DNA of 22,716 nucleotides from an uncultured Sporolactobacillus sp. (GTDB lineage Bacteria; Bacillota; Bacilli; Bacillales; Sporolactobacillaceae): the NCBI GenBank assembly GCA_900543345.1, contig UQRJ01000010.1, positions 1 to 22,716 on the forward strand, read 5' to 3'. The translations under genes were made by a program, and so were the position numbers. Positions 15,593-22,716 of the stretch are shown piece by piece (the stretch's first letter is position 1; every line of letters begins with the position of its first letter). A model generated the notes under the pieces. That model saw only the letters and a list, made by a program, of their open reading frames with translations, was not told the origin of the DNA and did not search any database.

Positions 15593-15633
15593 TAATAGGG
15601 CATATTGGCATCGCCGGCAATAAGACACGAAGT

Positions 15634-15639
15634 TATAAT
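15634..15639 (+). promoter_or_regulatory. Promoter -10 box for lpdD
   Basis: TATAAT with no recognisable -35 at the right distance, as expected of an activator-dependent promoter. RNA would start near 15646, 56 bases before the lpdD ATG. Confidence 0.5.
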
Positions 15640-15701
15640 TTAAGTAGCTCAAGGTTGCTCGTCGTTTGTTTTTAATGATACATTTTACAGAAGGGGATTA
15701 C

Positions 15702-16112
15702 ATGGTCGCATTTACAGTACACGAAGAAGATTTTTCAATCAGTGCCCGGCTTCAAATCGTTGGGCCGGATGTACTCATTCAAATCACGGGCGGTGACTGC
15801 CCGCACATCGGCGCGGTGCTGACCCTGACGCGCGAAACGGCAGTGCGAACGATAAAATTTCCCAGTCATGACGGACGATTCCATAAAGATGACCTCTTGG
15901 CGGAACCGATTGCGGCAAGGATCCGACCTTACTTAACGGGCAGCTGCACGATCACGGCGGGGGTGCATGTCAATCGCATTTCTAAGCGGCAAATCGAGGC
16001 TTCCGCTGAAATGGCAAAACAGCTTGGCAAACAGATTGCCGATTGGTTGCGGGCGCATCCGATTGCCGCTCCGAAACCGATTTATTATCGCGGAGACGAA
16101 ACGCCGCAATGA
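15702..16112 (+). CDS. lpdD: LpdD-like protein (prenylated-flavin accessory)
   Basis: A 136-residue soluble protein resembling LpdD, the third gene of lactobacillus gallate decarboxylase systems. LpdD homologues are described as helpers for prenylated-flavin decarboxylases; a cofactor chaperone role has been proposed. The recognisable block is VLIQITGGDCPHIGAVLTLT, followed by a strand-helix pattern, VHVNRISKRQIE, and a long C-terminal helix ending in polar residues. ATG 15702 follows AAGGGG (15691-15696) by five bases; an in-frame ATG at 15675 lacks a good site. It is divergent from lysR and carries the same upstream box as lpdC, supporting joint regulation. Assignment is by motif memory, so the molecular role is less certain than for lpdB and lpdC. 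Confidence 0.75.
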   Translation: MVAFTVHEEDFSISARLQIVGPDVLIQITGGDCPHIGAVLTLTRETAVRTIKFPSHDGRFHKDDLLAEPIAARIRPYLTGSCTITAGVHVNRISKRQIEASAEMAKQLGKQIADWLRAHPIAAPKPIYYRGDETPQ

Positions 16113-16191
16113 TGTCCGGCCACTTCGTTTGGATCGGGATCGCGTCCCATTCGGGCTGCCGGCCAATCAATCGCCCGGCCTGCTCATTTTT

Positions 16192-16220
16192 TTGACGAGC
16201 GAGCAAAAATGGTAGATAAT
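16192..16220 (+). promoter_or_regulatory. Promoter for the LacY/HcaT-like MFS gene
   Basis: TTGACG (16192-16197) and GATAAT (16215-16220) are exactly 17 bases apart, 51 bases before the start codon. One of the best sigma-A-type promoters in the window. Confidence 0.7.
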
Positions 16221-16271
16221 AGACGGCCGATGGGCATTTTTATTTCAAAATAATAACGAGATGAGCGAAAA

Positions 16272-17453
16272 ATGAATGTATCGGCCCATGAACGACATCG
16301 CTATTTAGGATCTGAACTGCTCAATTTACGCGCACTCTATCTGTTTCTCGGTTTGATCGGCGGATTTCTGACTCCTTATCTGGTTTCCTGGTTTGCTTCG
16401 GACGGGGTGCCGGCGAGACAGGCGGGGGTGATCATGGCACTTGGCACATTGGCCGCGCTGCTGCTGCAGCCGTTCTGGGGTGCGGCGGTCGATAAATATA
16501 ACGCCGGCAAAATCGTTTTAGTATTAAGTATCGGCGTTCCGGCTGTTTTGTCGTTGCTGTTTAATTCGCCTTCCTTCGTTGTTTTGTTACTGGCCTATAC
16601 GGCGGCTACCGTTTTTAAAAACATCCAGACGCCGATTTCCGATGCCTACGCCATTACACTGTCCGGCAAACTGGGCATCTCATACGGTCAGATACGCAGT
16701 TTTCTCAGCCTCGGCATGGCGTGCGGCGGCTGGTTGGGCGGGCAATACGTCGCCCATTTCAGCGTCGGTCGGTTGTGGCTGCCGATCATTTTGCTGAGCG
16801 CCGTCTGCATGCTGAGTGTCCTGGCCTTGCCGAAGGAAAATAAAGGGACCGCCGGAAAACCGCTCTGGCACGGTATCAGGCAGATGCTGAGCAATAAGCG
16901 GTTTATTTTTTTCCTATGTGGTTGTCTGCTTGTCAACCAGACACTCACAGCTTTCGATTCCTATTTTGTGGCGGCGTTCAAAGCGATCGGGGGTTCCTTT
17001 GCGATGGCGGGCATCGGCTTGTTTCTGGCTTCATTGACGAATATTCCGGCCATGCTGCTAGCCGCCCGCGTCATCAGGAAAATCGGACTGGAGAAAATGC
17101 TGCTGCTGGCCGCCGCCGCTTATGTGCTGCGCTGGACGCTGCAGATTGTTATTATTTTTAGTCCGATCGTTACCTTGCTGATCCAGATACTTCACGGCTT
17201 TTCATTCGGTTTTTTCTATGTTTCCGCCGTTCAGTACGTCGCCGTCGTTTCAGGCAGAAGAATGTTGGCGACCGGCCAAAGTATTTTCAATATGGTGTTT
17301 GTCGGTGTTTCCGGGATCGTTGGCAACATGCTGAACGGCTTTCTGCTGGGTCTCGGCGGCCCGCTGCTCATGTACATATCCTGTGCCGTTAGTTCGCTCC
17401 TCGGCACAATTTTTCTCTATTTGAATTCGAAAGGACAGCCGTCCGAAGGCTAA
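16272..17453 (+). CDS. MFS transporter (LacY/HcaT-like)
   Basis: A 393-residue twelve-helix inner-membrane transporter. The N-terminal part (LNLRALYLFLGLIGGFLTPY) and WGAAVDKYNAGKIVLVLS, the family's loop 2-3 motif, resemble the MFS_1-like group that includes lactose permease and the phenylpropionate permease HcaT. LGISYGQIRSFLSLGMACGGWLGG and GFFYVSAVQYVAVVSGRR in helices 11-12 fit that group. ATG 16272 lacks a strong ribosome binding site (GAG at about 16259), so expression may be low. It has its own promoter and comes 159 bases after lpdD. Because of that neighbour it could move a phenolic acid or its product, but sugar or nucleoside transport is equally possible. Confidence 0.85.
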   Translation: MNVSAHERHRYLGSELLNLRALYLFLGLIGGFLTPYLVSWFASDGVPARQAGVIMALGTLAALLLQPFWGAAVDKYNAGKIVLVLSIGVPAVLSLLFNSPSFVVLLLAYTAATVFKNIQTPISDAYAITLSGKLGISYGQIRSFLSLGMACGGWLGGQYVAHFSVGRLWLPIILLSAVCMLSVLALPKENKGTAGKPLWHGIRQMLSNKRFIFFLCGCLLVNQTLTAFDSYFVAAFKAIGGSFAMAGIGLFLASLTNIPAMLLAARVIRKIGLEKMLLLAAAAYVLRWTLQIVIIFSPIVTLLIQILHGFSFGFFYVSAVQYVAVVSGRRMLATGQSIFNMVFVGVSGIVGNMLNGFLLGLGGPLLMYISCAVSSLLGTIFLYLNSKGQPSEG

Positions 17454-17653
17454 TGGCCGGTTCATCGTATATTGGCATTGGACACAATCATAATAAACGG
17501 ACATCACGACTAAAATCTGCCGGCGAAGATCGCCGCGGTGTGATTGCTTGATTGAAATTTTCCGATACCGATAGAATCAGCGACGAGTCAACCAATCGAA
17601 CAGTCGGTCAGCATAGGGGTCGTATGCAAATGTTTCCGGATCGTATGAACGGA
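17454..17653. other. Gap after the first MFS gene
   Basis: No gene with a ribosome binding site, no terminator and no clear repeat were found in this stretch. An open frame beginning at 17552 has neither a start signal nor a familiar protein pattern. Confidence 0.45.
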
Positions 17654-17682
17654 TTGCCCGGAATGCAGCGGTTTGATAAAAT
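17654..17682 (+). promoter_or_regulatory. Promoter upstream of the Mef-like MFS gene
   Basis: TTGCCC (17654-17659) and TAAAAT (17677-17682) are 17 bases apart, and TG at 17674-17675 gives an extended -10. The transcript would start near 17689 and meet a terminator at 17801-17828 before reaching the next gene. Confidence 0.5.
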
Positions 17683-17688
17683 AAAATT

Positions 17689-17828
17689 GTTGATGTTAAC
17701 GATAGAAGTTTTTCGTGTGGTAGCATGGGTCGAATGAACCATTCCGATTTTTATTCATCAGTGAATGGGCAGTTTAAAAGGAAAGAAAAGCGCCAAAACA
17801 GCGGGGATGTCCTTCCCCGCCTTTTTTT
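17689..17828 (+). ncRNA. Candidate small RNA or attenuated leader
   Basis: About 140 bases between a plausible promoter and a strong terminator with no credible reading frame. CCATTC/GAATGG and ATGG/CCAT can form competing hairpins in the middle. It matches no riboswitch class I know. It could be a free small RNA or a leader controlling the MFS gene at 17872. Confidence 0.35.
17801..17828 (+). terminator. Terminator before the Mef-like MFS gene
   Basis: GCGGGGA (17801-17807) pairs with TCCCCGC (17814-17820) and is followed by CTTTTTTT. It is 44 bases before the next start codon, so it is either the end of an upstream unit or an attenuator. Confidence 0.92.
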
Positions 17829-17871
17829 GCCTGGAATCGGGTGGATGGACTAAAAAAGAAATGAGTGAACG

Positions 17872-19098
17872 ATGATGCACGTAAAAAGTAGCGATCGGAA
17901 ACAAAACTGGCTGCGCAATATCGTCCTTTTCCTAAGCAGCCAGACCATATCGTTGTTTGGATCGTCGCTCGTGCAGTACGCGATGATGTGGTACATTACG
18001 CTGCAAACCAAGTCCGGTTTCATGATGACGTTGTATATCATTTGCGGCTTCATCCCGACCTTTCTGCTGTCGCCGGTTGCGGGGGTGTGGGCGGATCGTT
18101 ATAACCGGAAAGTGCTGATCGCACTGGCGGACGGACTGGTAGCCGCGGCGACGCTTATTCTGGCCGTCTGTTTTCTCCTTGGCCCGGACGTTATCTGGTT
18201 GCTATTTATCATGGCGGCCGTTCGTGCGTTCGGGACAGCGATTCAAACACCGGCTGTCGGTGCCATTCTGCCGCAGATCGTGCCGAAGGAGCAGCTGACC
18301 CGGGTCAACGGCATCAATGGCAGCATCCAGGCGGTGATCATGTTCGTCTGTCCGATGGTCAGTGCCGCTTTGTTGACGACGACATCGATGGTCGCCGTTT
18401 TTATGATCGATGTCGTCACGGCGGCGATCGCAATCACGGTGCTGCTTGCTTTTGTCAGCGTCGCCGCGCACAAAAAGGCGATGCAGAAGCAACAAACCGG
18501 TTACTTCAGCGATTTTCACGAGGGACTCCGCTATATCGCAAGTCACAAATTTTTGCAGCAGTTTTTTCTGTTCTTCGCGATTTTCTTTGTACTGATGGCC
18601 CCGGCCGCGTTTCTGACACCGCTGCAAGTGACACGTTCTTTCGGCGGCGGTGTTTGGCAATTGACCGCGATTGAACTTGCTTTTTCTGTCGGCATGATGG
18701 CCGGCGGCGCCATCATCGCGTCCTGGGGCGGTTTTGCCAATCGAATAAAAACGATGATCTTTGCCGCGCTGATCATGGGCATCTGCACGTTGGCATTGGG
18801 CCTTGTGCCCTTTTTCTGGGTATATCTGGCGTTCATGGCGGTGTTCGGCATTTCAATGCCGATTTTCAATACGCCGACAATGGTGCTGCTTCAGGAGAAG
18901 GTAGAAGAGAGTTATCTGGGCAGAGTGTTTGGCGTGATGAGTATGATCTCGACATCGATGATGCCGATCGGCATGCTGATTTTCGGTCCCGTTGCCGACA
19001 TCATACGGATTGAATGGCTGTTGATCGGCACGGGGGTACTGATGGTTCTGCTGGCCGTGCTCCTGGTACAGAATAAAGTTCTACTCCGGGCGGGATAA
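17872..19098 (+). CDS. MFS drug efflux transporter, Mef-like (DHA3)
   Basis: A 408-residue inner-membrane proton antiporter with length and layout like macrolide efflux protein Mef(A). Shared blocks include QTISLFGSSLVQYAMMWYIT in helix 1, the loop motif GVWADRYNRKVLIALADG, AVRAFGTAIQTPAVGAILPQ, and near the end QEKVEESYLGRVFGVMSMIS and MPIGMLIFGPVAD. Twelve helices are expected. ATG 17872 is followed at once by ATG 17875; the ribosome binding site is weak. Mef relatives pump macrolides, but many chromosomal homologues have unknown substrates, so a resistance phenotype should not be assumed. Its own terminator follows at 19149. Confidence 0.87.
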   Translation: MMHVKSSDRKQNWLRNIVLFLSSQTISLFGSSLVQYAMMWYITLQTKSGFMMTLYIICGFIPTFLLSPVAGVWADRYNRKVLIALADGLVAAATLILAVCFLLGPDVIWLLFIMAAVRAFGTAIQTPAVGAILPQIVPKEQLTRVNGINGSIQAVIMFVCPMVSAALLTTTSMVAVFMIDVVTAAIAITVLLAFVSVAAHKKAMQKQQTGYFSDFHEGLRYIASHKFLQQFFLFFAIFFVLMAPAAFLTPLQVTRSFGGGVWQLTAIELAFSVGMMAGGAIIASWGGFANRIKTMIFAALIMGICTLALGLVPFFWVYLAFMAVFGISMPIFNTPTMVLLQEKVEESYLGRVFGVMSMISTSMMPIGMLIFGPVADIIRIEWLLIGTGVLMVLLAVLLVQNKVLLRAG

Positions 19099-19148
19099 AC
19101 CGCAGCGTCGGAAGAATCGTAAACAAGGTAAAAATAATCAATAGGAAT

Positions 19149-19192
19149 GACGAATACTGGAGGGACAGGGTGCTTTCGGTATTCGTCTTTTT
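19149..19192 (+). terminator. Terminator after the Mef-like MFS gene
   Basis: GACGAATAC (19149-19157) pairs perfectly with GTATTCGTC (19179-19187) around a 21-base loop and is followed by TTTTT. Confidence 0.85.
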
Positions 19193-19541
19193 ATGAGCCT
19201 TGAAGACAAATGATAACCGGATTGCTCAAGTGCTTATTCGTTCAACTTGATTATAAAAAGTTTTATACAAATTCTTTACATTGGCTTTAAGCTTCTACTG
19301 TATAATGAACAATCGTATGTGAGTTCATTTGTTTACTTTGTGCGCGACAGCATATTGAACAAAGTTTTGCACTTCTGCGACTCAAAAAATTTATTTATTT
19401 TATTTGTTGAGCGACTATGGACAAATGCTGATTCTCCATTGATTGTATGACTAAGAAAAATCAGGAAACACTATGATTGCCATTCTTCGCTTGAAAACAA
19501 TCGATTGCCGCGGACGGGATTCCTGTACAGAAAGGTTCGAA
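19193..19541 (+). promoter_or_regulatory. AT-rich upstream region of the GT39 gene
   Basis: This stretch is noticeably richer in A and T than its surroundings. It holds a perfect TATAAT at 19301-19306, with TTTACA (19275-19280) at a long 20-base spacing. If used, the leader would be over 200 bases. No further gene is supported, although the GT39 frame is open from ATG 19473. Confidence 0.4.
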
Positions 19542-21215
19542 ATGATGCGATTAGAAACAAAAAAGCGGGAAAAAATCAGGCTACGATTATTGCTTAGTTT
19601 GTTACTGCTTATTCAACTTGCTTTCGTATTTACTTTTGCTGCTGCAAAGTCCGGTTATCACGTCGACGAAATTTCTAGTTATAAATTGGCGAATAGCTAT
19701 TATAAACCGTTCCTTGGCGATATTGACGACTATTTCGACCACTGGCAGACGAGTTGTGTCTATCACAATCTGATTACTGTGCAGCCCGGTGAGCAATTTG
19801 CTTACGGATCGGTTAAATATAATCAGGAACGTGATGTGCATCCGCCGCTTTATTACATGGTTCTTCATACCGTCGGTTCGTTGTTCCCCGATACGTTCAG
19901 CAAGTGGATGGGGATCGGCATTAATTTTGTGCTGTTTGTGATCGCCGATTTGTTGCTCTATTTACTCGGGAAACGACTGTTCAGAAGTCGCTATGCGGCA
20001 CTATTGCCGTGTTTATTTTGGGGGTTTAGCGCGGGCGCCGTCGCCTCTGTGGTGTTTATTCGCATGTACGCGATGCTAACATGTTGGGTGTTGCTGTTGA
20101 CGTATATCGTACTTGCCGCCGTCAATCGTCCGCATGTGTCGTGGAAACAAGTGCTGCTCTTGTTTCTAACCGTCTTTTGCGGTTTTATGACCCATTATTA
20201 TTTCCTGATCTATCTATGCTTTCTTGCGGTTGCCGCGGCCGGCGTTCTTGTCGTGAAAAAACGCTATACTGATTTAATAACATGTGTTGTCGGCGTCGCT
20301 GCAGCCGGGCTGGCCGGTGTGCTGTTTTTCCCCAAATCTATTTCGCAATTCCTGTTCAGTTATCGCGGCAAAGAGGTACAAAGCGGTTTTTTTAATCTGA
20401 CGGACTGGCACAATCGCTGGGTGCCGTTTAAAGCTGTCGTCAATCATGAATTGTTCGGTGGCTGGATGCCGGTGATGACCGGGCTGATCATCTTATGTTT
20501 TGCCGTTTGGCTGCTGACTCGTTTTGTCGTTCATGTCCATGCCGAGTACGATAACGACAAGCGAAAGCTGATCGTTCGCACTGCCTTTATACACGAAAAC
20601 CGGATGGTATTCGTCATTCGTGCGGCGACGGTCGATGTGCTGCTGTTGCTGATTGCCTGTGCCGGTTACTTTCTGATCGTGATGATAACGGCACCGGTAC
20701 AAGCCGACCGTTATCTGTATCCGATTTTTCCTTTGCTTGCATTATTGTTTGTCTTTGCGCTTACCCACGGCCTGCGCGTCTTAACGGCGAATAAAAAAAT
20801 AATCGTCGCCGTTGTCGTTGCTTTTACGCTGCTGGCGTCGTTGTTCGGCATCGGCAGGAATCCGACTGCCGTGATGAACTACAATCGGCCCGCTCTGCCG
20901 GCAGCCATGGCGGATGAATATCACGCGGATGCCGTCGTGGTCGACCAAACGGAGAAAACGGCTTTTAATACAAATGAAATCATTTTTCAGCTGATGAAGT
21001 ATCGGCGGGTCTACCCGACAACCTACGCCCACATCAATCGACTGGCGGAGGCCCTGAATCGGCAACAGCAAGCATCGCGTCGTCCGCTGGTTATCTACAT
21101 TGACAAAAATGTAAATGCCGACGAGGTTCTGCAACGGCTCGCGGAAAAAACGGTTTATACGCATGCAAAAAAGCTCCTGAGTTTTACTTATTTTTATACG
21201 TATCGCCTGGATTGA
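19542..21215 (+). CDS. GT39/PMT-like membrane glycosyltransferase
   Basis: A 557-residue membrane protein of the GT-C fold, whose members move a sugar from a polyprenyl-phosphate donor to a protein, lipid or glycan on the outer face of the membrane. After one N-terminal helix (about 13-33) comes the catalytic-loop signature YHVDE (D42, E43), and then ERDVHPPLYY (96-105), both typical of GT39-like proteins. Roughly ten further helices lead to RYLYPIFPLLALLFVFAL. A soluble C-terminal domain follows (about 430-557). The start is ATG 19542, with AAAGG six bases upstream; ATG 19473, after AGGA, would add 23 residues. No other glycan genes are nearby, so donor and acceptor are unknown. Confidence 0.82.
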   Translation: MMRLETKKREKIRLRLLLSLLLLIQLAFVFTFAAAKSGYHVDEISSYKLANSYYKPFLGDIDDYFDHWQTSCVYHNLITVQPGEQFAYGSVKYNQERDVHPPLYYMVLHTVGSLFPDTFSKWMGIGINFVLFVIADLLLYLLGKRLFRSRYAALLPCLFWGFSAGAVASVVFIRMYAMLTCWVLLLTYIVLAAVNRPHVSWKQVLLLFLTVFCGFMTHYYFLIYLCFLAVAAAGVLVVKKRYTDLITCVVGVAAAGLAGVLFFPKSISQFLFSYRGKEVQSGFFNLTDWHNRWVPFKAVVNHELFGGWMPVMTGLIILCFAVWLLTRFVVHVHAEYDNDKRKLIVRTAFIHENRMVFVIRAATVDVLLLLIACAGYFLIVMITAPVQADRYLYPIFPLLALLFVFALTHGLRVLTANKKIIVAVVVAFTLLASLFGIGRNPTAVMNYNRPALPAAMADEYHADAVVVDQTEKTAFNTNEIIFQLMKYRRVYPTTYAHINRLAEALNRQQQASRRPLVIYIDKNVNADEVLQRLAEKTVYTHAKKLLSFTYFYTYRLD

Positions 21216-21310
21216 AGGATAACCGCTGCTGCATTTCGACAATCAGTTGGTTCTCTGTGCTATTCGGACAGAAATCGCGATTTGTAATCGATTATTTATA
21301 ATGAAAAGCG

Positions 21311-21334
21311 CTGCTTGCAAGAAGCAGTTTTTTT
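21311..21334 (+). terminator. Terminator after the GT39 gene
   Basis: CTGCTT (21311-21316) pairs with AAGCAG (21322-21327) around a five-base loop, followed by seven T residues. Confidence 0.88.
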
Positions 21335-21412
21335 ATTGAATTGATCTTGGCCTCCTTTTCCCACAGCTAATTGGGCGGGCCTATTATGGTAGGCTATCGT
21401 AAAATGATATGT

Positions 21413-21528
21413 TATGATGAAAATTATTGATGACTCCCGGATGAAAGCGGGAGTTTGTCATTTACTCCGGCAGTGGAGGGCACCCTCTTCGATCCGTGTC
21501 TCTTGAAACCGACGATCGGAGATTTTTT
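21413..21528 (+). ncRNA. Candidate structured leader with terminator
   Basis: A possible -10 (TATGAT, 21413-21418, weak -35) precedes hairpin ATGACTCCCG/CGGGA-bulge-GTCAT (21430-21461). Next is GAGG/CCTC (21476-21487), then a terminator. The CCTC arm overlaps the first bases of the terminator's 5' arm, so the two may compete. It does not match a T-box or any riboswitch I recognise. It stands 114 bases before a PmrA-like exporter gene. Confidence 0.35.
21486..21528 (+). terminator. Terminator hairpin in the PmrA-like gene leader
   Basis: TCTTCGATC (21486-21494) pairs with GATCGGAGA (21514-21522), 9 bp with one G-U, with a 19-base loop and six T residues at 21523-21528. There is no gene between it and the GT39 terminator at 21311. 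Confidence 0.65.
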
Positions 21529-21641
21529 CACCCGACAAGCGTGCCGGACCGGTGTCGGCCGAGTATTTTTGTACTTGAAAAGAAGAATTGGACGATTCAT
21601 ATGTATGCTTGCTCAAAGGTAAAAAAAACAGGTGAGGTCAT

Positions 21642-22666
21642 GTGAAACAAGTAGCAAATGCCGTTGCGATTGATCACGATAGCCATCTGCATTGGCGGCG
21701 GAATCTGCACGTGCTGTGGTTCGGCTGTTTTATGGCGGGAATCGGGTTCAGTTGTATCAGTCCGTTTATTGCCTTATTTATTGATTCGATTGGGCATTAT
21801 CATGCGGCGGCGACGGCTTTTTGGAGTGGTTTGGCTTTTTCGTCGACCTTTCTGGTGAAGGCCGTTGTGTCGCCGCTCTGGGGACAGTTAGCCGATCGAT
21901 ACGGACGTAAGCCGATGCTGTTGCGGGCTTCGCTCGGTATGGCCGTCGTCATCGGATGTATGGGCTTTGTGAACAACGTTTATGAATTAGTCGCTCTACG
22001 CATGCTGCAAGGCGGTTTTTCCGGTTACATCAGCAATGCCAATGCCCTGATCGCTGCCGAGGCGCCGCACGATAGAAGCGGAGAGGCGCTCGGTACGTTA
22101 GCGACGGGCGATGTATCGGGAACGCTGCTCGGGCCGCTGATTGGCGGTTTCATTTCCGATACCGTCGGCTATCGCTATACGTTTTTCGTCACCGGTTTGA
22201 CTCTGCTGTGTTCTTTTATTCTCACGGCCTTTTGTGTTCATGAGCATTATGTACCGGTTGCGAAAAAGGCAACGCGGCAGCGCGGCGATTTGTTTCGTCG
22301 TCTTCCGCATCGGCGGCTGGTTTTCGGTATGTTCGCAACGACGATGTTTATTCAGGCAACCAATAATTCAATTACGCCGATTCTCAGTCTTTACGTCCGT
22401 CAGCTAATGCACGGCGCCGGACATGTCGCACTTGCAGCCGGCGTGATTCAGGGGATTAACGGCTTGGCGACCATCATTGCGGCACCGCACTTCGGAAGAA
22501 TCGGCGACCGAATCGGCTCACAGTGGATCTTGCTGGCGGGGTTGCTGTTTTCAGTGTTTGTCTTTTTTCCGATGGCGTTCGTGCAGAATGTTTGGGAACT
22601 CGGCCTTTTGCGCCTACTCGTCGGTGTTTCCGACGCCGCACTGATTCCAAGTGTGCAGACCTTGCT
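21642..22666 (+). CDS. MFS multidrug efflux transporter, PmrA-like (partial)
   Basis: The first 341 residues of an inner-membrane drug:H+ antiporter. It follows pneumococcal PmrA closely in layout: WRRNLHVLWFGCFMAGIGFS, then WGQLADRYGRKPMLLRASLG (the MFS loop motif), LRMLQGGFSGYISNANALIA, and GTLATGDVSGTLLGPLIGGF (antiporter motif C). PmrA is about 399 residues, so some 55 residues are missing at the contig end. The start is GTG 21642, with AGGTG seven bases upstream; the overlapping ATG 21640 is followed at once by a stop. From 22667 the frame runs into adapter and encodes the artefact CLLYTSDAADE. PmrA exports fluoroquinolones and dyes in S. pneumoniae; substrates here are unknown. Confidence 0.88.
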
Positions 22667-22716
22667 CTGTCTCTTATACACATCTGACGCTGCCGACGAA
22701 TAGCCTTGTGTAGATC
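22667..22716. other. Nextera adapter with index (not genomic)
   Basis: CTGTCTCTTATACACATCT (22667-22685) is the Tn5 mosaic end. It is followed by the rest of the read-1 adapter to 22699, eight bases in the i5 index position (ATAGCCTT, 22700-22707) and GTGTAGATC, the start of the P5 primer complement. Confidence 0.97.

Noticed and set aside
14453..15615. TGGCATCGC present near both LysR boxes (14453-14461 and 15606-15614).
   Set aside because: Its orientation and distance relative to the promoters differ in the two places, so chance is likely; worth only a glance in a motif scan.
21470..21490. GGAGGGCACCCTC looked at first like a T-box core.
   Set aside because: It lacks the conserved T-box sequence, and the downstream gene is a drug exporter rather than an amino-acid gene.
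22448..22703. Open frames on both strands running into the right end.
   Set aside because: They begin or end within adapter sequence; peptides such as MYKRQ, MCIRDR and LLYTSDAADE are translations of the Tn5 end and adapter.

Overview
The window is one assembled contig with sequencing-library adapter left on both ends. Bases 1-45 and 22667-22716 are Illumina Nextera adapter with index bases, so genomic sequence runs from about 46 to 22666. The genes are those of a Gram-positive Bacillota, probably class Bacilli (Lactobacillaceae or Sporolactobacillaceae). The reasons are strong AGGAGG-type ribosome binding sites, U-tailed terminators, an LpdC-type gallate decarboxylase, an oleate hydratase of the kind carried by lactobacilli, staphylococcal-type ArsC and ArsB, a YrvL-like protein and a PmrA-type exporter. 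The genus is inference. There are no rRNA or tRNA genes, insertion sequences, integrases or CRISPR arrays.

Left part (46-5361): a complete MATE exporter (+) converges on an oleate hydratase gene (-), which lies just downstream of a TetR-family regulator. A stand-alone aspartate-semialdehyde dehydrogenase of the archaeal/fungal type follows, with its own promoter and terminator.

Arsenic cluster (5477-9315, +): arsR, thioredoxin-type arsC, a degraded arsD remnant, arsB and arsM (arsenite methyltransferase), then the decayed tail of a membrane transporter. The order suggests a larger ars operon that lost a working arsD and has no arsA here. It keeps reduction, efflux and methylation. A minus-strand pair, a VOC protein and a YrvL-like membrane protein, follows.

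Phenolic-acid decarboxylation locus (10535-16112): a DASS-family carboxylate transporter, UbiX-type flavin prenyltransferase (lpdB), UbiD-type decarboxylase (lpdC) and a LysR regulator, all on minus, with lpdD divergent on plus. A perfect 19-bp palindrome, TTATTC-N7-GAATAA, occurs upstream of both lpdC and lpdD, each about 62-63 bases before the likely transcription start. That is where LysR-type regulators usually bind, so the sequence itself suggests a small regulon. The transporter is separated from lpdB by a strong terminator and has a different dyad in front of it.

Right part (16192-22666, +): three MFS transporters (LacY/HcaT-like, Mef-like and PmrA-like, the last cut by the contig end) and a GT39-type membrane glycosyltransferase. 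Each is a separate unit with its own terminator or promoter. Two of the gaps between them hold terminator hairpins upstream of a transporter gene and may be regulatory leaders or small RNAs.
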